Assembly (NCBI GenBank): GCA_963772065.1
Contig: CAVYVZ010000009.1
Location: 310,001-374,000, forward strand
Reading direction: 5' to 3'
DNA from: CAVYVZ01 sp963772065
GTDB taxonomy: Bacteria; Acidobacteriota; Vicinamibacteria; Vicinamibacterales; UBA2999
DNA length: 64,000 nucleotides
Each line of letters begins with the position of its first letter. Position 1 is the first letter of the stretch. The translations under genes were made by a program, and so were the position numbers. The notes below the pieces were generated by a model, which searched no databases, was not told the origin of the DNA, and saw only the letters and a program-made list of their open reading frames with translations. Below, in pieces: positions 16,603 to 24,817 of this stretch.

Positions 16603-18077
16603 TGCCGCCGGGACTGTCGCTCTCCGACTTCTGGTACATCCTTCCCGAGATCGTCCTGACCGTCGGCTCGATGCTCGTGTTGATGGCGGACCTCTTCGTT
16701 CCGCGCGAACGGCGAAGCGTGCTCACGGGGCTCTCGATCGCCATGCTCGCCGCCACCGGCGCCGCCCTCGTCATCGTGGGCGGCCCGAACGTCACGGTCT
16801 CGGGTGGGCTGCTGTCGATCGACGCGTTCGGCGTGTTCTTCAAGCTGCTGTTCCTCGGCGCGGCGGCGATCACGCTGCTCATGTCGGGGCCGTACCTCGA
16901 GGTCGAAGCGACTTCCGCAGGCGCCTACTGCTTCCTCGTGCTCGCCGCCACGCTCGGCATGATGTTCATGGCCTCCGGCGTCGAGCTCGTCACGATCTTC
17001 ATCGGCCTGGAAACGATGGCGGTGTCGTTCTACATCCTGGCCGGCTACCTCAAGCCCAGCCCGCGATCCAACGAAGCCGCGGTCAAGTACTTCCTGCTCG
17101 GCGCGTTTTCGCTCGGCATTCTTCTGTACGGGATGTCGATCCTCTACGGGCTCACCGGCTCGACGAACCTGAAGGAGATCGCCACCGCCCTCGCGGATGG
17201 GGGTGGTGCCAATGAGCAGATGCTGCTCGTCGGCGTCCTGCTCATTGCCGCCGGCGTCGGCTTCAAGATCGCGGCCGTCCCGTTCCACATGTGGGCGCCC
17301 GACGTGTACGAGGGCGCCCCCACGCCGATTACCGCGTTCTTGTCCGTGGGCTCCAAGGCGGCGTCCTTTGCGATGCTGATCCGCATCTTCGTCGAGGGAC
17401 TTCCCTCGATGAGCGCCGACTGGCAGCTCCTGTTCTATTGGCTCGCCATTCTGACCATGACGGTAGGCAATGTCGCGGCGATCACGCAGAGCAACATCAA
17501 GCGGATGCTCGCGTATTCCTCGATCGCGCAGGCCGGCTACGTGCTCATCGGCTTCGTCGTCGGGACGCAGCGAGGCATTGCTGCCGCGCTGATTTACCTG
17601 GCCGTCTATTCGTTCATGCAGCTCGGCGCATTCGCCGTGATCGTGATGATGCGCCGCAGCGACGCGGTTGGAGACGAGCTCAAGGACTTCAACGGTCTTT
17701 ATTTCAGGAGCCCGCTTGCCGCGGTCGCGATGCTGCTGTTCATGCTGTCGCTGGGCGGGATTCCGCCCACGGCCGGCTTCATGGGCAAGCTGTGGCTGTT
17801 CGGCGCGGCGATCGATCGTGGCTACATCTGGCTTGCCGTGATCGGCGTCCTGAACAGCGCCGTGTCGCTCTATTACTACATCCGCGTGGTCGTCTACATG
17901 TGGCTCAAGAACGAGCCGGCCGGTTCCGAACCGCACCTGAGCCCCGGGGTGGCCACGGCGCTTGCGGTGACCCTCTTTGCCACGCTGGCGCTCGGTCTCT
18001 ACCCGCGTCCGCTCTTCGATCTCGCGGAGGTCTCCGCGCGCGCCCTCGGCACCGTCGGGCTGACCGCGATCCGGTGA
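16602..18077 (+). CDS. nuoN: NADH-quinone oxidoreductase subunit N
   Basis: A 491-residue third antiporter-like subunit. ELVTIFIGLETMAVSFYILAG, AVPFHMWAPDVYEGAPTPIT, KRMLAYSSIAQAGYVLIG and LSLGGIPPTAGFMGKLWLF are diagnostic. It starts at ATG 16602 immediately on the nuoM stop. It closes the nuo operon: a new promoter-like sequence and the ATP synthase Fo genes follow within 70 bp. Confidence 0.97.
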   Translation: MPPGLSLSDFWYILPEIVLTVGSMLVLMADLFVPRERRSVLTGLSIAMLAATGAALVIVGGPNVTVSGGLLSIDAFGVFFKLLFLGAAAITLLMSGPYLEVEATSAGAYCFLVLAATLGMMFMASGVELVTIFIGLETMAVSFYILAGYLKPSPRSNEAAVKYFLLGAFSLGILLYGMSILYGLTGSTNLKEIATALADGGGANEQMLLVGVLLIAAGVGFKIAAVPFHMWAPDVYEGAPTPITAFLSVGSKAASFAMLIRIFVEGLPSMSADWQLLFYWLAILTMTVGNVAAITQSNIKRMLAYSSIAQAGYVLIGFVVGTQRGIAAALIYLAVYSFMQLGAFAVIVMMRRSDAVGDELKDFNGLYFRSPLAAVAMLLFMLSLGGIPPTAGFMGKLWLFGAAIDRGYIWLAVIGVLNSAVSLYYYIRVVVYMWLKNEPAGSEPHLSPGVATALAVTLFATLALGLYPRPLFDLAEVSARALGTVGLTAIR

Positions 18078-18087
18078 GCGGCCGGGG

Positions 18088-18120
18088 TTGCGTGAAGAGT
18101 TTCACAAGGTTTGGTATACT
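18088..18120 (+). promoter_or_regulatory. Possible promoter of the atp Fo genes
   Basis: TATACT at 18115-18120 is a near-consensus -10, 24 bp before the atpZ ATG. The -35 is weak: TTGCGT sits 21 bp upstream and GTGAAG 17 bp upstream. A short inverted repeat, GTGAA (18092-18096) and TTCAC (18101-18105), covers the -35 area. Read-through from nuoN is also possible. Confidence 0.4.
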
Positions 18121-18144
18121 CGGTCAGTTCGGTTGGTCGACGTG

Positions 18145-18390
18145 ATGCCGGACGACGACAACGGTCTGGTTTTCGCGCGTTCTCTGAGATTTCTCCAGGA
18201 GAATTTACGGCGCTCGGGACCAGCGGTCGTTGCGGGGTACACGCTGATCGGCGCGATTCTGCTGTTCGGCGGCGCGGGCTACGCGATCGACGCGTGGCAG
18301 GGGACGTCGCCATGGTTCCTCGTCTCGGGCCTCCTCCTGGGCGTCGTCGTCGGCTTCTACGAGCTGGCGAAGCTGGTCTTCCGTCGATGA
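18145..18390 (+). CDS. AtpZ/AtpI-type F0F1-ATPase accessory membrane protein
   Basis: An 81-residue two-helix protein. FARSLRFLQENLRRSGPAVV leads into helix one (TLIGAILLFGGAGYAIDAW) and helix two (WFLVSGLLLGVVVGFYELAK). This is the architecture of AtpZ/AtpI proteins that assist c-ring assembly and possibly Mg2+ supply. ATG at 18145 is preferred to the upstream in-frame GTG/TTG because it follows the -10 at 18115 and begins at a normal polar N-terminus. It overlaps the next gene by four bases. Confidence 0.75.
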   Translation: MPDDDNGLVFARSLRFLQENLRRSGPAVVAGYTLIGAILLFGGAGYAIDAWQGTSPWFLVSGLLLGVVVGFYELAKLVFRR

Positions 18391-18662
18391 TGCTCGCCGT
18401 GGTGCTCGGAGTCGTCGGACCGCTGCTCGTCGCGAGCGCGTCGTGGGTGATCGCCGAGCGCACCTGGCGCCGCGAGCCCCAGCGCCTGACAGCCGTGATG
18501 GCGGCCGCGTTCGGCGGCAAGATGGTGTTTTACGCTGCGTACGTCGCGTTTATGCTGAGCGTCCTTTCGCTGCGCCCCGTACCGTTCGTCGCGAGCTTCA
18601 CGACTTCCTTCATTGCCCTGCATTTTGCCGAGGCGTTGGCGCTCAGGCGTCTGCTGCGATGA
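18387..18662 (+). CDS. ATP synthase subunit I-like small membrane protein
   Basis: A 91-residue hydrophobic protein with about four helices (MMLAVVLGVVGPLLVASASW, GGKMVFYAAYVAFMLSVLSL, ASFTTSFIALHFAEALALRR). Size, topology and position, between an AtpZ-like gene and atpB, fit the UncI/AtpI group of Fo accessory proteins. Primary sequence in this group is poorly conserved. It is coupled on both sides through ATGA overlaps. Confidence 0.62.
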   Translation: MMLAVVLGVVGPLLVASASWVIAERTWRREPQRLTAVMAAAFGGKMVFYAAYVAFMLSVLSLRPVPFVASFTTSFIALHFAEALALRRLLR

Positions 18663-19573
18663 CGGTCCAGGAGCACGCCCCGGCCGGCGCCTTCAATGCC
18701 GGCGAGGTGATCATCGGGCACGTGTCGAACAGCGACGTTCACCACCCGCTGATTCACCTGCCCACTCTCTTCGGCATCGATTTCTCCGTGACCAAGCACG
18801 TGCTGATGGTCTGGCTGGTCGCGGCACTGGCGTTCGTCATCGTGACGTTCACGGTCCGCCGCTATCTTCGACAGGACCGCCGCGTGCCCTCGGGCTTCAT
18901 GAACGGTCTCGAGGCCGTCGTCGAGTTCGTTCGCGACACGATCGTGGCGCCGAACGTCGGGAAGAAGTGGGTCAACACGTGGGCGCCGCTCGTGCTCACG
19001 CTGTTCGTCTTCATCCTCAGCGCGAATGCGATCGGGCTCGTCCCCGTCTTCGAGGTTCTCGGCCTGCTCGACCACCTCGTGCTGCACAGCCCGGCCGATT
19101 CATTCGTGAAGCAGGTCCTGCACGGCGGCACCACCGCGACCGGAAACTTCAACGTCACCGCCGCGCTGGCCACGGTCACGTTCGGCGCGATCATCCTCGC
19201 CGGCAGCAAGGCGCACGGGTTCGTCCAGCACTGGAAGAACCTCGTTCCGCACGGGCTCGCATGGCCGATCTACATTCTCCTGATCCCGATCGAATTGATG
19301 GGGATGTTCGTCAGGCCGTTCGCGCTCACCATGCGACTTGCGGCGAACATGACGGGCGGCCACATCGCTCTCCTCGCCATCCTGTCGTTCGTGTTTCTCT
19401 TCGCGGAGAAGTTCGAGACGGCCATTGCCGGGATCGGCGTCGGGCTGGCGGTTTCGATTCCGCTGGCCACGGGGATCATGGCGCTGGAGATCATCGTCGT
19501 TCTGGTCCAGGCCTACGTATTCACGCTGCTGACGGCCGTGTTCGTGGGCATGGCCATCCACGCACATCACTGA
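18659..19573 (+). CDS. atpB: ATP synthase Fo subunit a
   Basis: A 304-residue stator subunit forming the proton half-channels. The C-terminal helices contain PIELMGMFVRPFALTMRLAA, with the essential arginine and following MTGGH, and then EIIVVLVQAYVFTLLTAVFV. The N-terminal 60 residues are a soluble/periplasmic stretch (HPLIHLPTLFGIDFSVTKHV). ATG 18659 overlaps the previous stop. Confidence 0.96.
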   Translation: MTVQEHAPAGAFNAGEVIIGHVSNSDVHHPLIHLPTLFGIDFSVTKHVLMVWLVAALAFVIVTFTVRRYLRQDRRVPSGFMNGLEAVVEFVRDTIVAPNVGKKWVNTWAPLVLTLFVFILSANAIGLVPVFEVLGLLDHLVLHSPADSFVKQVLHGGTTATGNFNVTAALATVTFGAIILAGSKAHGFVQHWKNLVPHGLAWPIYILLIPIELMGMFVRPFALTMRLAANMTGGHIALLAILSFVFLFAEKFETAIAGIGVGLAVSIPLATGIMALEIIVVLVQAYVFTLLTAVFVGMAIHAHH

Positions 19574-19602
19574 GACCACGCGCACACGAAAGGACTACGA
19601 GC

Positions 19603-19938
19603 ATGAGCGGAGCAGGATTGTTGGGCCGGGGGGCGATGGGTGCGCTCCTGACTGTCGTCGCGGTACTGGTGTTCAGTCCCGCCGTGTTCGCGCAGGAGGC
19701 CGCGGCGGCCGAAGCCGGACCGGTGTGGCATCTGGCCGCCTCGGCGATCGGCCTCGGCATGATCGTCATTGGCGCGGCGCTGGGGATCGGCCGGTTCGCG
19801 GCGGCCGCGGCGGAGAGCATCGCGCGGCAACCGAATGCGGCGGCCCAGATTACCGGCGCGGTGAACCTGCCGCTGTTCCTTCTCGAAGGCGTCGCGATTC
19901 TCGCCGAGGTCTTCGTGCTGCTGATCGTCCTGACGTAA
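19603..19938 (+). CDS. atpE: ATP synthase Fo subunit c, with N-terminal signal-like extension
   Basis: A 111-residue c-ring protein. The hairpin has GLGMIVIGAALGIGRFAAAA, the polar loop SIARQPNA and a second helix with LFLLEGVAILAEVFVLL, whose glutamate carries the ion. The residues flanking that glutamate (EGV) and the first helix lack the Q and ST of sodium-binding rings, so proton coupling is expected. About 30 residues before helix 1 resemble a cleaved signal peptide (LLTVVAVLVFSPAVFAQE), a feature seen in some c subunits. Confidence 0.93.
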   Translation: MSGAGLLGRGAMGALLTVVAVLVFSPAVFAQEAAAAEAGPVWHLAASAIGLGMIVIGAALGIGRFAAAAAESIARQPNAAAQITGAVNLPLFLLEGVAILAEVFVLLIVLT

Positions 19939-19956
19939 TGCGGTGAGGCGGACGCC

Positions 19957-20457
19957 ATGAACAACCCGCTGGTCCAGCTCGATCCCGGGCTGTACATCTG
20001 GACGATCGCCACGTTCCTCGTGCTGCTGACGCTGCTCGCGAAGTTCGCGTGGCGGCCGCTGCTGCAGGCTCTCGAGGAGCGGCAGGCGCAGATCCGGAAG
20101 TCGCTCGACGACGCGCAGCAGGCGCGCCTGGAGCTGGAGCGCGTGCAGCACGAGTCCGCGCAGCTCATCGCGCGCGCGCGGGTCGACGCCGACACGATCA
20201 TTTCACAGGGCCGGTCAGACGCCGAGCGGCTTCGGCAGGAGCTGCGCGATACCGCGCGCGCCGAGGCCGCTACCATCCTGCGCAACGCCGAGAAGCAGAT
20301 CGAGCTGCAGACGCTGCAGGCGGTCAGACAGATCCGGAGCGAGGCGGCGGACCTGTCGGTGATGATCGCGGAGAAGCTGATCGGCCGTCATCTCTCGAAG
20401 GAAGACAACGAACGGCTCATCGCGCAAACGATCGAACAATTCGACGCTCAACGATAA
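19957..20457 (+). CDS. atpF: ATP synthase Fo subunit b
   Basis: A 166-residue peripheral stalk subunit: one N-terminal helix (YIWTIATFLVLLTLLAKFAW) with the conserved WRPLLQALEERQ, then a long charged coiled coil ending EKLIGRHLSKEDNERLIAQT. RBS GTGAGGCGG lies 10 bp upstream. No atpH, A, G, D or C follows: the operon stops here, so F1 must be encoded elsewhere. Confidence 0.95.
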   Translation: MNNPLVQLDPGLYIWTIATFLVLLTLLAKFAWRPLLQALEERQAQIRKSLDDAQQARLELERVQHESAQLIARARVDADTIISQGRSDAERLRQELRDTARAEAATILRNAEKQIELQTLQAVRQIRSEAADLSVMIAEKLIGRHLSKEDNERLIAQTIEQFDAQR

Positions 20458-20479
20458 GGAAACTTTTTGCCTTTCTCCT

Positions 20480-21388
20480 TTGAGTAAGTACAGACTCAAG
20501 TTCCACAAGATCGACGCGTTGCTGCTCCTCATGACGGTGATCTGGGGCACCAACTTCACCGTCGTCAAGATCGCCATCCGCTACATCGCCGAGCTCCCGT
20601 TCAACAGTTTGCGCCTGCTGGTGGCGTCGGCGGCATTTCTGGTCGCGATCGCCGTGCTGGAAGGCTGGCCCAGGCTGAGCCGGGCCGAGTGGCGCCGCGT
20701 CATCGAGCTCGCGATCGTCGGGCACGTCATCTATCAGTTGTGTTTCGTCGCGGCGCTCGGGCGGACCACCGTCGCGAACGGCGCGCTGATCTTCGCCTTC
20801 ACGCCGATCGTCGTCGCGATACTGACGTCGATGATCGGCCACGAGCGGATTGGGCTCGCGCGCTGGGTCGGAGCTCTGATTTCACTTGGTGGCATTTATC
20901 TCGTGGTGGGGGGCGGCGCCCAGACGGCTGCCGCCACCATGACCGGCAACCTGCTCGCAGCCGGCGCGATGTTCTGCTGGGCCCTCTACACCGTGGGCGC
21001 GCGGCCGTTGCTGGCTACGCGCTCGCCCTTGACGATTACCGGCTATTCGATGGCGGTCGGCAGCGCGCTCTACCTGCCGCTGGCGTGGGGCGCGCTCCGC
21101 GATCTTCACTGGAGTACCGTGCCGATGGCCGCATGGGTGGCGCTCGTGCTCTCCGCACTTCTCGCGCTCTTCGTCGCCTACATGATTTGGTATACCGCGG
21201 TGCAGACGATCGGCGGGACGCGGACGGCGGTGTACTCGAACGTCACGCCGATCGTGGCCATGATCACGGCGGCGGTCTGGATCGGTGAGCCGATCAGCCT
21301 GCGCAAGGTCGCGGGTGCCGCCGCGGTCATCGCCGGCCTGGCGGTCACGAGGCTCGAGCTGCGGCCGGCGGCGCGAGCAGAGACATAA
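20480..21388 (+). CDS. EamA/DMT-family transporter
   Basis: A 302-residue inner-membrane protein with ten helices in two EamA repeats (LLLLMTVIWGTNFTVVKIAI; GNLLAAGAMFCWALYTVGAR). The substrate is unknown; relatives move amino acids, nucleotide sugars or other metabolites. It starts at TTG 20480, the only in-frame start before the first helix. A short AAGGAAA..TTTCTCCTTT stretch lies between atpF and this gene. No functional link to atp is evident. Confidence 0.88.
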   Translation: MSKYRLKFHKIDALLLLMTVIWGTNFTVVKIAIRYIAELPFNSLRLLVASAAFLVAIAVLEGWPRLSRAEWRRVIELAIVGHVIYQLCFVAALGRTTVANGALIFAFTPIVVAILTSMIGHERIGLARWVGALISLGGIYLVVGGGAQTAAATMTGNLLAAGAMFCWALYTVGARPLLATRSPLTITGYSMAVGSALYLPLAWGALRDLHWSTVPMAAWVALVLSALLALFVAYMIWYTAVQTIGGTRTAVYSNVTPIVAMITAAVWIGEPISLRKVAGAAAVIAGLAVTRLELRPAARAET

Positions 21389-21391
21389 AAC

Positions 21392-22324
21392 GTGCCTTCC
21401 CGAAGGCGTCAGGCGCTCCTCGTGTCGGCAGGCGTCATCGTGGGCGCGGCGCTGTTCGCCTACGCGGTCCGCCGCGTGGGCGTCGACGTCCTCGCCGACG
21501 GTATCCGCCGTGTGGGATGGGGTCTCGTCGCGATCCTCGTCCTGGGCGGCGTTCGGTTGGCGTTGCGCGCCCAATGCTGGCGATGGTGCCTGCCGCCGGG
21601 CGTGGCGCTCGATTTTCCGCACGCCTTCCGCGCATTCCTCGCCGGAGATGCCGTCGGCAGCGTGACGCCACTCGGGCTGCTGGCCAGCGAGCCGACCAAG
21701 GTGCTCCTGGTTCGTCACCATCTTGCGACCGTCGCCTCGGTGGCGTCGCTGACGCTGGAGAACATCCTCTACGCCGTCTCGGTGCTGGCGATGCTTGCGT
21801 TCGGCTTTGGCCTGCTGCTCGCGACGACGACCGTTCCAGGGGCCGCGTGGTGGATAGCGGTCGCGGCACTCGGTGCCGCCGTCGCCGTGGGTGGAGCAGC
21901 GATTCTGCTGCTGCGGTCGCCACGTCTGCTGACGATTCGGAGCGAGCTCCGGCGCTTTGCCGTCGATCATCCCGGACGACTCGCGCGCGTCTTCTCGCTT
22001 CAGCTCTGCTTCCACGCGCTCGCGATCGGAGAAACGTTCCTCACGCTTCAATGGCTCCTGGGCGACAGAAGCCCCACTGCCGTGCAGGCGGTCGTTTTCG
22101 AGACGGTCAACCGGTTCACCACCGTGGCGTTCAAGTTCGTGCCGTTCCGGATCGGTGTCGACGAGGCGGCTGCGGGCGCCATCGCGCCGATCATCGCGAC
22201 CACCGCCGCCGCCGGCGTGACGCTGGCCGTCGTCCGTAAGGCGCGAATGCTGTTTTGGAGCGGCGTCGGCCTGCTGCTCGTGGCGACGCATCCCGCCGGT
22301 CAGCGAGCGGACGAAAATCCGTAA
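21392..22324 (+). CDS. Lysylphosphatidylglycerol-synthase-TM-type (flippase-like) membrane protein
   Basis: A 310-residue protein with about eight helices. GWGLVAILVLGGVRLALRAQ, FLAGDAVGSVTPLGLLASEP and VNRFTTVAFKFVPFRIGVDE match the transmembrane region found in MprF and in stand-alone flippase-like proteins. There is no synthase domain, so a lipid or polyprenol flippase role is plausible, not proven. GTG at 21392 lies three bases after the EamA stop, so the two genes are co-transcribed. Confidence 0.8.
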   Translation: MPSRRRQALLVSAGVIVGAALFAYAVRRVGVDVLADGIRRVGWGLVAILVLGGVRLALRAQCWRWCLPPGVALDFPHAFRAFLAGDAVGSVTPLGLLASEPTKVLLVRHHLATVASVASLTLENILYAVSVLAMLAFGFGLLLATTTVPGAAWWIAVAALGAAVAVGGAAILLLRSPRLLTIRSELRRFAVDHPGRLARVFSLQLCFHALAIGETFLTLQWLLGDRSPTAVQAVVFETVNRFTTVAFKFVPFRIGVDEAAAGAIAPIIATTAAAGVTLAVVRKARMLFWSGVGLLLVATHPAGQRADENP

Positions 22325-22370
22325 GGACACTTACCGAAAAATTCAAAACACCGAATCCGGTTTGATACCC

Positions 22371-22562
22371 GCCCGGCGTGGGCAAGGCCAACTCGAAGCT
22401 GGCTAACGAGTTAGCGCTTCGGCCCGAGCGGCCGCCACGGGCACAGCGATTGCTCTGCTTGGCGCCAGAACTCGTATCGAGTGTGGCGTCAGAGGTTGAC
22501 TAGGCCTGGACGCCAATTTGCGGGTCTGGGAGAGCCCGAGCTCCCGGACCCGCTTTTTATTT
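22371..22562 (+). ncRNA. Candidate structured RNA ending in an intrinsic terminator
   Basis: About 150 nt between a membrane-protein gene and a strong terminator show nested complementarity. A closing helix is formed by GGCGT (22375-22379) with ACGCC (22510-22514) and GGCC (22386-22389) with GGCC (22503-22506). A hairpin has arms AACTCG (22390-22395) and CGAGTT (22407-22412). A second, longer hairpin pairs the GGCGCCA arm with TGGCGTC and, inside it, ACTCG with CGAGT around a TAT loop (about 22461-22490). No ORF fits. I could not match it to 6S, SRP, RNase P or tmRNA by eye. It may instead be the 3' UTR of the upstream gene. Confidence 0.5.
22520..22562 (+). terminator. Strong Rho-independent terminator
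   Basis: The 13-bp stem GCGGGTCTGGGAG (22520-22532) and CTCCCGGACCCGC (22541-22553), with one G-U pair and an 8-nt loop, is followed by TTTTTATTT. This is the clearest intrinsic terminator in the window. It closes the candidate RNA or the EamA/flippase transcript. Confidence 0.9.
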
Positions 22563-22567
22563 GTTGG

Positions 22568-22692
22568 AGGTCTGGGAGGATTTCACAGGGAGATCGGGGA
22601 GATCAGGGAGGTATTTTTTCAAACTGGTTTCTCCCCGATCTCCCGGATCTCCCTGTGATTCCCTCCCCGATCTCCCGATCTCCCTGTGAGTT
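22568..22692. repeat. GGGAGATC word repeat with inverted copies
   Basis: Variants of GGGAGATC/GGGGAGATC repeat at about 22578-22607, beginning CACAGGGAGATCGGGGAG. The complementary CGATCTCC and CCCTGTGA words repeat at about 22627-22690, allowing a long hairpin just upstream of the cytochrome gene. The same word family, including a near-identical stretch of about 25 nt, recurs at 51.7-51.95 kb. No ORF or promoter is evident inside. Confidence 0.82.
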
Positions 22693-22705
22693 TAGAATCC
22701 ACGAG

Positions 22706-24817
22706 ATGAGCAGGACCCGGGGCCTGATCCTGCTGGCGATCGTGGCGTTCGGTGCGACGATCACGTCGCGCGCCGCCGATACACCCGGCCTTCCTCTTCC
22801 GGTCAGACAGGCAGACATTTCGAAAGACTTCGCTGGCTCCGCTTCGTGTCAACGCTGCCATCAGGAGGAACACGCGCAATGGGCGCGTTCGCTGCACGTG
22901 CAGATGACCAGGCCCGCGGCGGAAGCGAGAATCCTCGGCGACTTCAACGCCGTATCGTTTGCCGATCACGGCCGCGCCTACACGATGAACACCCGGGATG
23001 GCCGTCGCGTCATCTCCGTGTCGCACGGCGGGCGGCCGCCTGAATCGTTCGAGGTTCACTACACGCTCGGCGCCAAGCGCTTTCAGGGCTATCTCACCCG
23101 TCTGCCCGAGGGCCGCATCTATGTATTGCCCGTGTTCTGGCACGTGGCGCAGCAGCGTTGGGTGGACTGGAAGGAAATCACGCCGGTGCCCGATGGCGAC
23201 CACGACCTCCGCCAGATCTGGAACGCCTCGTGTTTCAACTGCCACGCGACGAACCTCGATGCGAAGTTCGACGTGGCATCGAAGACCTTCGGGACCGCGT
23301 GGACCGAGATGGGTGTGACGTGCGAAGCGTGCCATGGCCCAGGCCGTCCGCACATCGCCCTCATGGAGGCGTGGCAGAAGAACGGCAAGCCTTCGGCCAA
23401 GGCGCCGATCGGAATCTTTGCGCCTCGAAGCGCAACGCCGCGGCAGGTGTTCGACATGTGCGCGTATTGCCACGGCAACAAGAACAATCTGTTTCTCGGC
23501 TTCCTCCCCGGCGAGCGCCTGGAGCAGTTCGCGCTGCCGTTCCTCGTCAGCCAGCCGATGCCGTCCGACGATCCGCAGGGAGACTTCTGGCCGGATGGCC
23601 GTCCGAGCCGCTTCAACCGGCCGCAGGCGCTGACGCTGTCCGGCTGCTTCATGAAAGGCAACGCGACGTGCACGAACTGTCACGTGGCCCACGGCTCGCG
23701 GCAGGAGCATTCCCTCAAGGTTTCAATCGCCGAAAGCGATCGGCTGTGCACGCAGTGCCACCAGCCGCTTGCCGCAGCAGAGAACGTCGAGCGGCACACG
23801 CATCATCCGGCCAAGTCGCCCGGGAGCCGCTGCATCGACTGCCACATGAGCAACGTGAACTGGCGGCTCCTGATTCGGCGGCGCGATCACACTTTTGCCG
23901 CGCCCGTGCCGGAGATGACGGCGAGGTATGGCGTGCCGAACGGGTGCACCACGTGTCACGACGGACGTACGCCCGAGTGGGCGGCCGAGACGCTCGACAA
24001 GTGGTACGGCGACCGGGCGCGGCGCACTCGCGCCATGGCCGTGGCCGATGCGTTCTACCTTGCCGGCGCGAACGATCCTGCGGCGCTTCCCGGACTGGCC
24101 TCGCTCGCGATCGATCGCAGCCGGGGAATGCTCGTTCGGGCGAGCGCCGCGGAGTACATGGGCCAGGTCTATCTCGCCGCGTCGAACGCCCCCGGTCAGC
24201 TCGGTCGCGCCGCTCCCAGCCAGACGTCCGTGGAGGGCACCAAGGTGGAGAGGCCTGCGGTCGCAAACGCGTCAGCGCCCGCGCCCGAGGTGACGACGCG
24301 CGTTGTGAACACACTCATCGGGGCCGTCAACGATCCGGAGCCGACCGTGCGTGCGGTTGCGGTGCGGTCGCTCGGAGCCATCCGGGATCGCCGCGCCACC
24401 ATGGCGATCGTCGGCCGGTTGCGCGACGAGATCCGCGCCGTGCGCGTGTCGGCTGCGGAGGCGCTGCTGTGGATGGGTGTGAGCACGCTGCCTGGGACGG
24501 CTGGGGAGCTCCTGACGAAGGCACAGGATGAGTACGGCGAGTCACTCGTCATGTTTCCCGACGTCGCAAGCAATCAGGCGTCGCGGGGATGGCTCGAGTC
24601 GGAGCGTGGCCGTCAATCGGACGCGGCACGCGCGCTGGACGTGGCCCTCGAGCTCGAGCCGAAGTACGCGCGCGCCCATGTCTACCGCGGCATCGTGTAC
24701 GCGCGAACCGGTCAGCTCGACGAAGCCATCAAACACTGGGAGACAGCCAGGTCGATCGACCCGGCTTACCCCAACGTCAATCGCCTCATAGAAGAGGCAC
24801 GTCGTCGTAGTCCGTAG
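22706..24817 (+). CDS. Exported octahaem cytochrome c with HEAT and TPR repeats
   Basis: A 703-residue periplasmic protein: signal peptide (MSRTRGLILLAIVAFGATI, cleavage near SRA-AD), then eight CXXCH motifs (CQRCH, CFNCH, CEACH, CAYCH, CTNCH, CTQCH, CIDCH, CTTCH) between residues 48 and 418. HEAT-like repeats follow (PTVRAVAVRSLGAIRDRRAT) and then TPRs (ALELEPKYARAHVYRGIVYA). The haem part resembles cytochrome c554-type or multihaem nitrite reductase-like proteins; the exact redox partner is unknown. The start is ATG 22706, because the open frame before it is the repeat element. The next gene is convergent, with stops adjacent. Confidence 0.85.
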   Translation: MSRTRGLILLAIVAFGATITSRAADTPGLPLPVRQADISKDFAGSASCQRCHQEEHAQWARSLHVQMTRPAAEARILGDFNAVSFADHGRAYTMNTRDGRRVISVSHGGRPPESFEVHYTLGAKRFQGYLTRLPEGRIYVLPVFWHVAQQRWVDWKEITPVPDGDHDLRQIWNASCFNCHATNLDAKFDVASKTFGTAWTEMGVTCEACHGPGRPHIALMEAWQKNGKPSAKAPIGIFAPRSATPRQVFDMCAYCHGNKNNLFLGFLPGERLEQFALPFLVSQPMPSDDPQGDFWPDGRPSRFNRPQALTLSGCFMKGNATCTNCHVAHGSRQEHSLKVSIAESDRLCTQCHQPLAAAENVERHTHHPAKSPGSRCIDCHMSNVNWRLLIRRRDHTFAAPVPEMTARYGVPNGCTTCHDGRTPEWAAETLDKWYGDRARRTRAMAVADAFYLAGANDPAALPGLASLAIDRSRGMLVRASAAEYMGQVYLAASNAPGQLGRAAPSQTSVEGTKVERPAVANASAPAPEVTTRVVNTLIGAVNDPEPTVRAVAVRSLGAIRDRRATMAIVGRLRDEIRAVRVSAAEALLWMGVSTLPGTAGELLTKAQDEYGESLVMFPDVASNQASRGWLESERGRQSDAARALDVALELEPKYARAHVYRGIVYARTGQLDEAIKHWETARSIDPAYPNVNRLIEEARRRSP

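Noticed and set aside
22371..22515. 6S, SRP, tmRNA or RNase P RNA
   Set aside because: None of the conserved sequence blocks of these RNAs could be found; kept only as an unassigned candidate.
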